A stretch of 64,000 bases of DNA. It comes from Duganella sp. BuS-21 (GTDB lineage: Bacteria > Pseudomonadota > Gammaproteobacteria > Burkholderiales > Burkholderiaceae_D). The translations under genes and the position numbers were made by a program. The notes under the pieces were generated by a model that saw only the letters and a list, made by a program, of their open reading frames with translations, ran no database searches and was not told the origin of the DNA. Of this stretch, positions 49,450 to 57,975 are shown in pieces (within the stretch, counting starts at the first letter, position 1; the number at the start of each line of letters is the position of its first letter). The stretch lies in contig CP097466.1 of NCBI GenBank assembly GCA_041874725.1, positions 5,580,001-5,644,000 on the forward strand. Reading direction: 5' to 3'.

Positions 49450-49479
49450 AGGGTCGGACCCCGTACGGGGTCCGACCCT
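49450..49479. repeat. Perfect 30-bp GGGTCGGACCCC palindrome, terminator-like
   Basis: AGGGTCGGACCCCGT followed by its exact complement, then TTTTG. Same family as 48559-48586. Its place 43 bp after the secreted protein gene and the following T residues suggest that it serves as a terminator. Confidence 0.75.
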
Positions 49480-49521
49480 TTTGTTTGGAGTACTGGAAAC
49501 AGCAAACCTGTTCCGTGCCAG

Positions 49522-49553
49522 CGGCCGCCGCCGCCGCCCCCCCAAAAAAAAAT
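49522..49553. repeat. Low-complexity tract (GCC repeats, C7, A9)
   Basis: Five GCC units run into seven C and nine A residues, about 120 bp before the TetR gene. Such homopolymers change length easily. The following region to 49669 is AT-rich and holds CATTCG at 49628-49633 and 49646-49651, 18 bp apart, a possible operator for the TetR protein. Confidence 0.5.
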
Positions 49554-49669
49554 TTCTTCCTCAATTTGCAATATTTGCGTTTGGCATACGTCTGCAGGTG
49601 GGTACGACCACCCGCCAACAATTTAAACATTCGATTTAGTTATATCATTCGTTTGAGTTATGTGTTGTA

Positions 49670-50377
49670 ATGCCTGCCATGAACGCTAAACCAATCTCAT
49701 CCGATACCAGCCCGCCAGCCGAAGACGCCCGCAAGCCACGTTCCGACGGTGAACAGTCGCGGGTACGCCTGTTGCAGGCGGCCATGCGCTTGTTCGGCGA
49801 GCAGGGCTTTTCGAAAACCTCGACCCGCGAAATCGCCCAGGCGGCCAACGCCAATGTGGCGGCCATCAGCTACTACTTCGGCGACAAGGCCGGCTTGTAC
49901 CAGGCTTGCTTCACCGCCGTCTGCACGCCGGCCGCAGATAACATCGCCCAGTTCGACCAGCCGCATTTCACGCTGCGCCAATCGCTGGACGGTTTCTACC
50001 GCCAGATGATTACGCCGCTGTTGATGGGCGGCGATGCGGACGTGCTGCTACGCCTGTTCTATCGCGAGATGCTGGAGCCGACCGGCATCTGGCAGCAGGA
50101 GATCGAGAACAACATCAAGCCGGAGCACCTGGCGCTGGTGGGCGTGCTGTGCCGCCATCTCGGCGTGCCAAAGCCGAACGACAGCATGCACCGGCTGGCC
50201 TACGCCATTTCCGCCATGTGCGTACAGATGATGATCGGGCGCGATATCGTGGCGGCGATCACGCCACACATGATGTCCTCGCCGCAGGCCATCGCCGATT
50301 GGGCGCAGCACTTGACTGCGTTTGCCGAGGCCCTGGTCAACGCCGAAAAAACCAAACTTCAACAAGGGAAAGCATGA
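49670..50377 (+). CDS. TetR-family repressor, CecR-like (DUF1956 C-terminus)
   Basis: 235 residues from ATG 49670; ATG 49679 is an alternative. The helix-turn-helix is AAMRLFGEQGFSKTSTREIAQAANANVAAISYYFGDKAGLYQ by position (about residues 36-80), followed by a CecR-type ligand domain (LLRLFYREMLEPTGIWQQEI). CecR-like proteins repress neighbouring drug-efflux genes, and here its stop overlaps the outer-membrane factor gene as ATGA. It therefore probably represses its own operon: TetR, outer-membrane factor, adaptor, RND pump and GyrI-like protein. Confidence 0.9.
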   Translation: MPAMNAKPISSDTSPPAEDARKPRSDGEQSRVRLLQAAMRLFGEQGFSKTSTREIAQAANANVAAISYYFGDKAGLYQACFTAVCTPAADNIAQFDQPHFTLRQSLDGFYRQMITPLLMGGDADVLLRLFYREMLEPTGIWQQEIENNIKPEHLALVGVLCRHLGVPKPNDSMHRLAYAISAMCVQMMIGRDIVAAITPHMMSSPQAIADWAQHLTAFAEALVNAEKTKLQQGKA

Positions 50378-51765
50378 GTATCTTTTTACGCGCGATGGGA
50401 CTTGCCGTCGCGGCGGCGCTGAGCGCCTGCGCCGTGCAGGGACCGGCGCCGCAGGTCGCATCGGAAGCGCCCCAGCAGTGGCAGGCGCCGTTGCCGCACA
50501 ACGGCAGCCAGGCCGATCTCGCCACCTGGTGGCGCGGCCAGGCCGACGGCCTGCTGGTGGAGCTGATCGAGACCGCGCAGGTGGTCAGTCCGACGGTGGC
50601 GTCGGCGGCGTCGCGCATCGCGCAGTCGCGTTCCGAGCGCGTGGCGGCGGGCGCCGCCCTGCTGCCCAATGTGGACGCGGCGGGCAGCGTGAACCGCTCC
50701 AACCAGCAATCGGCGCTGCCGATGGGGACCACTTCGCAGGCGGCGCTGAACGCCTCGTGGGAGATCGATCTGTTCGGCGCCAACCGCGCGACGCGCGATG
50801 CGGCGCAGTTACGCCTCGATAGCGCGCACGCAGGCTGGCATGATGCCCGGGTGTCGGTGGCGGCCGAAGTGGCGAACCAGTATTACGGTTTGCGCGCTTG
50901 CGAGCAGTTGATGGCGGTGGCGAAGCAGGATGCGGCCTCGCGTGCCGATACGGCGCGCTTGACGGAGCTGAGCGCCACGGCCGGCTTCCAGTCGCCGGCC
51001 AGCCTGGCGCTGGCGCGCGCCAGCGCCGCCGACGGCAACAGCCGCTACATCGCCCAGCGCGCGGCCTGCGACGTCGACGTCAAAGTGCTGTCCGCGCTGA
51101 CCGCCATCGCCGAACCGGCGCTGCGCCGGAAGCTCGCCGCCGCCAGCGTGGCCGCCGCGCCGTCGATGGCGATTGCCGAGATGCCGGCGCGCACCTTGAG
51201 CCAGCGTCCTGACGTCTTCACCGCCGAACGTGAAGTGGCGGCATCAAGCGCCGATGTCGGCGCCGCGCAGGCGCAACGCTATCCGCGCCTGGCGCTGTCC
51301 GGCTCCATCGGCGTGGCCAACTTCCGCGCCGGCGGCGAGAACACGCAGACCGACACCTGGACCATCGGCCCGCTCGCGATCTCGGTGCCGGTGTTCGACG
51401 CCGGCCGTCGCCGCGCCAACGTCGACGCGGCCAGCGCGCGCTACGACGCCGCCGTCAGCAACTACCGCGCCACCGTGCGCCAGGCCGTGAGCGAAGTCGA
51501 ACAGGCGCTGGTCAACCTCGATGCCACGGCCGCCCGCGCCGGCGACGCGCAAACCGCATTGGAAGGCTACCGCGTCAACTACACCGCAGCGGAAGACCGC
51601 TACAAGAACGGCATGGCCAGCCTGTTCGAACTGGAAGACGCGCGCCGCACGCGCCTGGCCGCCGAACAAACCGTCATCAGCCTGCAGCGCGAACGCAGCG
51701 CCGCCTGGGTCGCCCTGTACCGCGCCGCCGGCGGCGGCTGGACCGCACCCGCCGCTACCAACTAA
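50374..51765 (+). CDS. Outer-membrane efflux lipoprotein (NodT/OprM-like)
   Basis: 463 residues from ATG 50374 after AAGGGAA. A lipobox LSAC makes it a lipoprotein. Two copies of the outer-membrane-efflux repeat are present (ALNASWEIDLFGANRATRD in the first; YPRLALSGSIGVANF and GPLAISVPVFDAGRRRANVD in the second). It forms the trimeric TolC-like channel of the RND system encoded next. Co-translated with the TetR repressor and 15 bp before the adaptor gene. Placing the channel gene first, after the regulator, is seen in some betaproteobacterial RND operons. Confidence 0.92.
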   Translation: MSIFLRAMGLAVAAALSACAVQGPAPQVASEAPQQWQAPLPHNGSQADLATWWRGQADGLLVELIETAQVVSPTVASAASRIAQSRSERVAAGAALLPNVDAAGSVNRSNQQSALPMGTTSQAALNASWEIDLFGANRATRDAAQLRLDSAHAGWHDARVSVAAEVANQYYGLRACEQLMAVAKQDAASRADTARLTELSATAGFQSPASLALARASAADGNSRYIAQRAACDVDVKVLSALTAIAEPALRRKLAAASVAAAPSMAIAEMPARTLSQRPDVFTAEREVAASSADVGAAQAQRYPRLALSGSIGVANFRAGGENTQTDTWTIGPLAISVPVFDAGRRRANVDAASARYDAAVSNYRATVRQAVSEVEQALVNLDATAARAGDAQTALEGYRVNYTAAEDRYKNGMASLFELEDARRTRLAAEQTVISLQRERSAAWVALYRAAGGGWTAPAATN

Positions 51766-51780
51766 CCATCACCGCACACT

Positions 51781-52914
51781 ATGAAAACCAAACTCAAACC
51801 AGCCGCATACATCCTGGCAGCAGCATTCGCAGTGACGGCGGCCGGCATCGTCGCCTACTCCCCGGCCACCCAGGCCGCCGACGACAAGAAAACCGAACCG
51901 CCGAAAGCCGCCCTCACCGTCACCACCACCAAACCATCCAATGCCAGCCTGCCGATCAAGCTGGCGGCCAACGGCAACGTCGCGGCCTGGCAGGAGGCCA
52001 GCGTCAGCAGCGAATCGAGCGGCTTGCGCCTGACCGAAGTGCGCGTCAACGTTGGTGATGTGGTCAAGGCCGGCGAAGTGCTGGCCGTGTTCTCCGCCGA
52101 AACCGTCAACGCCGACCTGGCGCAGGCGCAGGCGGCCCTGAACGAGGCGCAAGCCAACGCCGCCGACGCCGCCGCCAACGCGGCACGCGCGCGCACGCTG
52201 CAAAACTCCGGCGCCCTGAGCGTGCAGCAGATCAGCCAATACAACACCGCCGAACAAACCGCCAACGCCCGCATCGCCTCGGCCAAGGCGGCGCTGGCCA
52301 GCCAGCAGCTGCGCCTGAAATATACCAGGGTGGTGGCGCCGGACAGCGGCGTCATCTCGGCCCGCAGCGCCACCGTCGGCGCGGTCTCCGGCGCCGGCAC
52401 GGAACTGTTCCGCATGATCCGCCAGGGCCGCCTGGAATGGCGCGCCGAAATCGTCGCCGCCGACCTGCGCAACATCAAGCCGGGTCTGAGCGCCACCGTG
52501 AAAGCGGCCAACGGCAGCGAAGTCACCGGCAAGGTGCGCATGATCGCTCCGACCGTCGATCCGCAAACGCGCTCCGCGCTGGTCTACGTCGACCTGCCGC
52601 TCAACGCCGGCAGCAAGGACGCGCCGTTCAAGGCCGGCATGTTCGCCAGCGGCCAGTTCGAACTGGGCGCCTCCTCCGCCATGACCGTGCCGCAGCAAGC
52701 CATCGTAGTGCGCGACGGCTTCAGCTTCGTGTTCCGCCTCAACGCCGACAAGCACGTCAGCCAGATCAAGGTGCAGCCGGGCCGCCGCCTGGGCGACCGC
52801 ATCGAAGTGCTGGGCGGGCTGACCACCGACACGCAAGTCGTGGTGCGCGGCGCCGGCTTCCTCAACGACGGCGACCTGGTGAACATCGTGGCCGACAAGA
52901 TCGCCGCGAAATAA
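51781..52914 (+). CDS. RND efflux periplasmic adaptor (membrane fusion protein)
   Basis: 377 residues with an N-terminal signal or anchor segment (AYILAAAFAVTAAGIVAY). Biotinyl-lipoyl halves (VSSESSGLRLTEVRVNVGDVV; TRVVAPDSGVISARSATVG) flank an alpha-hairpin (about residues 110-170, Ala/Gln-rich). Beta-barrel and membrane-proximal domains follow (PTVDPQTRSALVYVDLP, PQQAIVVRDG). It joins the RND pump to the outer-membrane channel. It is 15 bp after the channel gene and 9 bp before the pump gene. Confidence 0.93.
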   Translation: MKTKLKPAAYILAAAFAVTAAGIVAYSPATQAADDKKTEPPKAALTVTTTKPSNASLPIKLAANGNVAAWQEASVSSESSGLRLTEVRVNVGDVVKAGEVLAVFSAETVNADLAQAQAALNEAQANAADAAANAARARTLQNSGALSVQQISQYNTAEQTANARIASAKAALASQQLRLKYTRVVAPDSGVISARSATVGAVSGAGTELFRMIRQGRLEWRAEIVAADLRNIKPGLSATVKAANGSEVTGKVRMIAPTVDPQTRSALVYVDLPLNAGSKDAPFKAGMFASGQFELGASSAMTVPQQAIVVRDGFSFVFRLNADKHVSQIKVQPGRRLGDRIEVLGGLTTDTQVVVRGAGFLNDGDLVNIVADKIAAK

Positions 52915-52923
52915 GGAAGCACA

Positions 52924-55900
52924 ATGAACTTCTCCGCCCTATCCATCAAAAACCCGATCCCGGCGATCATGCTGTTCGTGCTGTTGTCGCTGGCGGGTTT
53001 CATGGCCTACAAGGCCAATCCGGTGCAGGACTTCCCGGACATCGAACTGCCCATCGTCACCGTCACCGCCACGCTGGACGGCAGCGCGCCGGCGCAGCTG
53101 GAAACCGAAGTCTCACGCAAGATCGAAGACTCGGTAGCCTCGCTGCAAGGCGTCAAGAACATCTACACCACGGTGCTCGACGGCGTCTCCACCACCACGG
53201 TGGAATTCATCCTGGAGAAAAATATCTCCGACGCCGTGAACGACGTGCGCGACGCCGTGGCCCGCGTCAAGGCCGACATGCCGGCCGAGCTGCGCGACCC
53301 GAGCGTGACCAAGGCCTCCACCGCCGGCCGCGTGGTGCTGACCTTCACCGCCGCCGCCGCCGCAACCCCGGGCGAAAAAATGGACGAGCAGGAAGTGAGC
53401 TGGTTCGTCGACAACACCGTCGCCAAGCGCCTGCTCTCGGTGCCCGGCGTGGGTGCAGTCAAGCGCGTGGGCGGCGTGTACCGCGAAATCCGCGTGGAGC
53501 TGGACGAAGGCCGCATGGCCGCGCTGCGCGTGTCCGCGCTGGACGTGTCGCGCCAACTGCGCCTGGTGCAGAAGGAAGCGCCGGGCGGCCGTGGCGATAT
53601 CAGCGGCGCCGAGCAATCGGTGCGCACCATCGCCACCGTCAAGAGCGCGGCCGAACTGGCCGCCATCGACCTGCCGCTGCCGGACGGGCGCCGCGTGCGC
53701 CTGGACCAGGTGGCCACGATATCCGACACCGTGTCCGAGCCGCGCGCCATCGCCCTGCAAGACGGCAAGCCGGTGATCGGCTTCGAAATCTTCCGCACCA
53801 AGGGCGCCAGTGAAACCGAGGTGGCGAAGAACGCCCGCGCCGCCATCGCGGAACTGCAGAAGGCCAATCCCAAGGTCGCGCTGACGCAAGTGATCGACAA
53901 CGCCCATCCGGTCGAGGAAAACTTCGAAGGCTCGATGGAGCTGCTGTACGAAGGCGCCATCCTGGCCGTGCTGGTGGTGTGGTGGTTCCTGCGCGACTGG
54001 CGTGCCACCTTGGTCGCTGCGGCGGCCCTGCCGTTGTCGGTGCTGCCGGCCTTCCTCGGCATCTACTTGTTCGGTTACACGCTCAACACCGTCACCCTGC
54101 TGTCGCTGGCCCTGGTGGTCGGCGTGCTGGTGGACGACGCCATCGTCGAAATCGAAAACATCGAGCGCCACCTGCGCATGGGTAAAACGCCGATGGAAGC
54201 GGCCATGGAAGCGGCCGATGAAATCGGCATGGCGGTGATCGCCACCACCTTTGCCCTGGTGGCCGTGTTCCTGCCGACCGCCTTCATGAGCGGCATTCCG
54301 GGCCTGTTCTTCAAGCAGTTCGGCTGGACCGCCGTGATCGCGGTGCTGGCATCGCTGGTGGTGGCGCGTTTGCTGACGCCGATGATGGCGGCCTACATCC
54401 TCAAGCCGAAAGCGCACGAGGAAGAGAAAGATGGTGCCATCATGGCGCGCTACATCGCCGTGATGCGCTGGTGCCTGACGCACCGCCTGGTGACCGCGAT
54501 TGCGGCCGCCGTGTTCTTCGCCTGCTCGATCATGCTGGTGGGCCTGCTGCCGACCGGCTTCGTGCCGGCGGCCGACCGCGCGCAAACGCAAATCAATCTG
54601 GAACTGCCGCCCGGCTCCACGCTGGCGGAAACCAAGGTGGTGGCCGAGCGCGCGCGCGTGGCCGCGATGGAAGTCAAGGGCATCAAATCGGTATTCAGCT
54701 CTGTCGGTGGCGGCTCCAGCGGCGACGCTTTCGCGCCGGGTGCGGCGGCCGAAGCGCGCAGCGCCGTGCTGACGCTGACCACCGCGCACCGCACCGACCG
54801 CAAGGAATCGATGCCCGACCTGGAAGATGAAATCCGCCACAAGATGGACGCCATTCCCGGCGCCCGCTTCAAGGTGGGGCCCGCCGACAACGGCGTCAAG
54901 ATGCAGCTGGTGCTGCGCAGCGACGATCCGGTGGCGCTTCAGGAAACGGCGCAAAAAGCCGAGCGCGAAATGCGCACGCTGCAAGGCGTCGGCAATGTAC
55001 GCTCGACCGCATCGCTGGTACGTCCTGAAATCATCGTGCGCCCGGACTTCGCCAAGGCGGCCGACCTGGGCGTGACCGCCGCCTCCATCGGCCAGACCGT
55101 GCGCGTGGCCACCGCCGGCGACTACGACACCGACCTGACCAAGATGAACCTGCCGGAGCGCCAGGTGCCGATCCGCGTCAAGCTGCCGGACGCCGTGCGC
55201 GCCGACCTGGACGCCATCGGCCGCCTGACGGTGCCGGGCAAGAACGGCCCCGTGCTGCTGGCCACCGTGGCCGAGATCACCATGGAAAGCGGCCCGGCGC
55301 AGATCAATCGCCTGAACCGCAGCCGCAACGTCACGCTTGAAGTGGAGCTGGGCAAACGCGCGCTGGGTGAAGTCAACGACGAAGCGCGCGCGCTACCGTC
55401 GCTGAAAAACCTGCCGGCATCGGTGAAGATCGCGGAACTGGGCGACACGCAGGAGATGGCCTCGCTGTTCGCCAGCTTCGGCATCGCCATGCTGATCGGC
55501 GTGTTGTGCATCTACTGCGTGCTGGTGCTGCTGTTCAAGGACTTCATGCAGCCGGCGACGATTCTGGCGGCGCTGCCGCTGTCGATCGGCGGTGCCTTTG
55601 TGGCGCTGCTGATCACCAACAGTGCGCTGTCGATGCCGTCCATGATCGGCTTGATCATGCTGATGGGGATCGTCACCAAGAACTCGATCCTGCTGGTCGA
55701 TTATGCTATTCTGGCGCGCCAGGCCGGCATGAGCCGCTTCGATGCGCTGGTCGATGCCTGCCACAAACGCAGCCGTCCGATCCTGATGACCACCATCGCC
55801 ATGGGCGCCGGCATGATGCCGCTGGCGCTGGGCTGGGGCGCCGATCCGAGCTTCCGCTCGCCGATGGCGATCACCGTCATCGGCGGCCTGATCACTTCGA

Positions 55901-56058
55901 CGCTATTGAGCCTGTTGGTGGTGCCTGCGGTGTTCACCTACGTCGACGATTTTGAGCACTGGATGAAGCGCATGCTGCGCAAATTGCGCAAGCAGCCGCC
56001 GCTCCAGCATGACGATCAAGGAGAATTGCATGAAGTACGAAATAAAAGAACTGCCTGA
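52924..56058 (+). CDS. RND multidrug efflux pump inner-membrane subunit (AcrB/HAE1-like)
   Basis: 1044 residues, the usual size. Twelve membrane segments with two large periplasmic loops. The proton-relay pair is D404-D405 in VGVLVDDAIVEIENIERHL. Other motifs are NPVQDFPDIELPIVTV near the N-terminus, GYTLNTVTLLSLALVVG, and MGIVTKNSILLVDYAILAR in the second half. It exports drugs or metabolites with the adaptor and channel encoded before it. GAAGC lies just before the ATG. The last 29 bases overlap the start of the GyrI-like gene, so they are translated together. Confidence 0.94.
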   Translation: MNFSALSIKNPIPAIMLFVLLSLAGFMAYKANPVQDFPDIELPIVTVTATLDGSAPAQLETEVSRKIEDSVASLQGVKNIYTTVLDGVSTTTVEFILEKNISDAVNDVRDAVARVKADMPAELRDPSVTKASTAGRVVLTFTAAAAATPGEKMDEQEVSWFVDNTVAKRLLSVPGVGAVKRVGGVYREIRVELDEGRMAALRVSALDVSRQLRLVQKEAPGGRGDISGAEQSVRTIATVKSAAELAAIDLPLPDGRRVRLDQVATISDTVSEPRAIALQDGKPVIGFEIFRTKGASETEVAKNARAAIAELQKANPKVALTQVIDNAHPVEENFEGSMELLYEGAILAVLVVWWFLRDWRATLVAAAALPLSVLPAFLGIYLFGYTLNTVTLLSLALVVGVLVDDAIVEIENIERHLRMGKTPMEAAMEAADEIGMAVIATTFALVAVFLPTAFMSGIPGLFFKQFGWTAVIAVLASLVVARLLTPMMAAYILKPKAHEEEKDGAIMARYIAVMRWCLTHRLVTAIAAAVFFACSIMLVGLLPTGFVPAADRAQTQINLELPPGSTLAETKVVAERARVAAMEVKGIKSVFSSVGGGSSGDAFAPGAAAEARSAVLTLTTAHRTDRKESMPDLEDEIRHKMDAIPGARFKVGPADNGVKMQLVLRSDDPVALQETAQKAEREMRTLQGVGNVRSTASLVRPEIIVRPDFAKAADLGVTAASIGQTVRVATAGDYDTDLTKMNLPERQVPIRVKLPDAVRADLDAIGRLTVPGKNGPVLLATVAEITMESGPAQINRLNRSRNVTLEVELGKRALGEVNDEARALPSLKNLPASVKIAELGDTQEMASLFASFGIAMLIGVLCIYCVLVLLFKDFMQPATILAALPLSIGGAFVALLITNSALSMPSMIGLIMLMGIVTKNSILLVDYAILARQAGMSRFDALVDACHKRSRPILMTTIAMGAGMMPLALGWGADPSFRSPMAITVIGGLITSTLLSLLVVPAVFTYVDDFEHWMKRMLRKLRKQPPLQHDDQGELHEVRNKRTA

Positions 56059-56488
56059 AGTCCGCGTCGCCTACCTGCGCTATAAGGGCCCGTTCGGCGC
56101 CGCCGTCGGCGAATTCTGGAAGGAAGTCTTCACGCCGTGGCAAAAGGCCTACGGCCTGGTGGGCAAAGTAAGCTACGGCGTGGCGCAGGACGACCCGAGC
56201 ACCACGCCGGCGAACGAATGCCGTTACGACGCCTGCGTGGAAGTCTCGGCGGAATATCCGGTCAAGTCGCCGGCGCAGGAAGGCAGCATTCCTGCGGGCC
56301 GCTACGCGGTGGCGTCCTTCAAGGGCACCGGCGCCGACGTGCCGGCGGCGTGGGGAGAATTCTTCGGCCAGCTGCACGCGGAAGGCAAAGCGGACCAAGG
56401 CGCCTGCTTCGAACGCTACCCGGCCGACTACGTGATGGATCCCGCCACCGGCATCTTTGAAGCGGAACTCTGCATCCCGGTCAAGTAA
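56030..56488 (+). CDS. GyrI-like small-molecule-binding protein
   Basis: 152 residues from ATG 56030, with AAGGAG eight bases upstream and inside the end of the RND gene. The motif YEIKELPEVRVAYLRYKGPF and the later GSIPAGRYAVASFKGTG, WGEFFGQLHAEGKAD and FEAELCIPVK are those of GyrI-like/SOUL-type domains that bind drugs and are often fused to AraC regulators. Alone it may bind or hydrolyse the pump substrate. Its presence as the last gene of an efflux operon supports a role in toxin handling. Confidence 0.88.
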   Translation: MKYEIKELPEVRVAYLRYKGPFGAAVGEFWKEVFTPWQKAYGLVGKVSYGVAQDDPSTTPANECRYDACVEVSAEYPVKSPAQEGSIPAGRYAVASFKGTGADVPAAWGEFFGQLHAEGKADQGACFERYPADYVMDPATGIFEAELCIPVK

Positions 56489-56496
56489 AGCTGTCG

Positions 56497-56566
56497 TTCC
56501 CGCGCAAGCGGGAATCCACAGAACGCCTGCACTACATACACAGCATGGAGTCCCGCCTTCGCGGGA
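56497..56566. repeat. Pair of inverted CCCGC hairpins between convergent efflux operons
   Basis: TTCCCGC-GCAA-GCGGGAA (56497-56514) and TCCCGC-CTTC-GCGGGA (56551-56566) lie in the 98 bp between the GyrI-like gene and the convergent outer-membrane gene. They resemble the common proteobacterial GTTCCCGCG-AGCGGGAATC repeats and can act as a two-way terminator or mRNA stabiliser. Confidence 0.7.
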
Positions 56567-56586
56567 ATCACGAGAAGGATTCCGGT

Positions 56587-57975
56587 TTAATCGGACCAGC
56601 CGCCGCCCATGGCGCGGTACAGGTCCACCGAGGCGACCAGCATCCGCGTTTTCAACTGCAAGCGCCCGACGTCCGCTGTGAACAGCGTGCGTTGGGCGTC
56701 CAGCTCTTCCAGGTACGAAGCGTAGCCGTTGCTGTAGCGGTTGTGTGCAATGCGCAGCGTTTCGGCTGCCGTCGCGCGCCGCGCATCGTTTTGCACCGCC
56801 TGTTCTTTCAAGCGCGCGATCGCGCCCAGGCCATTCTCGGTTTCCGAGAACGCCGCCCGCACCGCGTTCTCATACGCGTAGATGCTTTGGTCGCGCTGCG
56901 CCGCCACCGAGTCGGTCTGGCTCTGCACACGCCCTCCTTCGAATACCGGCGCGGCCACCGCGCCCGTCAGCCGCCACAGCGCCGTCGGCGCATTCACGAA
57001 GTCATGCCATTTCAGGTTTTGTACGCCGCCCACCGCCGTCAGTTTGAAGGACGGCAGCAGTTGGTCGCGCGTGGCCTGCAGGTTGGCGTTGATGGCGATC
57101 AGGTTGTATTCCGCGCGCGCGATGTCCGGACGGCGCCGCAGCAGTTCCGACGGCAGACCCGCCGGCACATCCGGCGGCGCCAGTTGCGCCAGGTCGATGC
57201 CGCGCGCAATCGGGCCTGGATTGCCGCCGGTGAGGATCGAGAGCGCGTTTTCCTGTTCGAAGATCTGCCGCTTCAGTTGCGGCACCTGTTCGGCGGTGGT
57301 CTGATATTCGGCTTGCGCCTGCAGCCATTCCAGCCGCGAGCTGTAGCCGACTTCAAACTGCTTCTGCGCCAGCTTGCTCGATTGTTCCCGCAGCTTGAGC
57401 GTGGCTTCGGTCAGCGCCAGTTGTGCGTCCAGGCCGCGCAGGTTGAGGTAGCCCGATGCCACCGTGGCGGCGATCGATAGCGCCGCCGCGTCGGCGTTGG
57501 CTTGCTCGGCCTGATGGCTGGCGGTGGCGGCATCGGTCAGCGCCGCCAGGCGGCCCCACACGTCGATTTCGTAGCTGGCCTGGAATTCGGCCTGGTAGAC
57601 ATTGGTCACGTAAGGCACGCCGTTGTAGGCCAGCTGGCGCGTGCGAGTCGGTGCGCTGTCGACGGTGACGTTGGCTTGCTGTCCCGCTTCCGCCGCGCCG
57701 ATCAGCGCGCGATACTGCGCCACGCGGGCGCGGGCGATGCGCAGGTCGCCGTTGTTTTCCAGCGCCTTGTTCACCAGCGCCGTCAACGCGGGATCGCCGA
57801 AGCTTTGCCACCAATCGCGCGCGACCGGCCCGCGGGGCTGGCCTTCCACCGCGCTGCGCCAGGCCGCAGGTAGCTGCAAGGTGGACGCCGCCGGCGGCGC
57901 GACCTTCGCCGCGCAGCCGGCCAGCATGACTGCAATCGCCATCGCGGCAGCGCTGAGGCGCGAGACTGCGGTCAT
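56587..57975 (-). CDS. Outer-membrane efflux lipoprotein (second system)
   Basis: 462 residues, start ATG 57975 overlapping the adaptor stop by four bases. The signal has a lipobox MLAGC. Efflux repeats are seen in FQASYEIDVWGRLAALTD and PSFKLTAVGGVQNLKW, with GAVAAPVFEGGRVQSQTD at the second helical hairpin. It forms the outer channel for the EmrAB-like pair encoded upstream. Last gene of a three-gene minus-strand operon. Its 3' end faces the RND operon across the hairpin pair. Confidence 0.92.
   Translation of the reverse strand: MTAVSRLSAAAMAIAVMLAGCAAKVAPPAASTLQLPAAWRSAVEGQPRGPVARDWWQSFGDPALTALVNKALENNGDLRIARARVAQYRALIGAAEAGQQANVTVDSAPTRTRQLAYNGVPYVTNVYQAEFQASYEIDVWGRLAALTDAATASHQAEQANADAAALSIAATVASGYLNLRGLDAQLALTEATLKLREQSSKLAQKQFEVGYSSRLEWLQAQAEYQTTAEQVPQLKRQIFEQENALSILTGGNPGPIARGIDLAQLAPPDVPAGLPSELLRRRPDIARAEYNLIAINANLQATRDQLLPSFKLTAVGGVQNLKWHDFVNAPTALWRLTGAVAAPVFEGGRVQSQTDSVAAQRDQSIYAYENAVRAAFSETENGLGAIARLKEQAVQNDARRATAAETLRIAHNRYSNGYASYLEELDAQRTLFTADVGRLQLKTRMLVASVDLYRAMGGGWSD

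Noticed and set aside
52437..53813. 458-codon frame across the adaptor and RND genes
   Set aside because: Arg/Gln/Pro-rich shifted reading of two clear genes.
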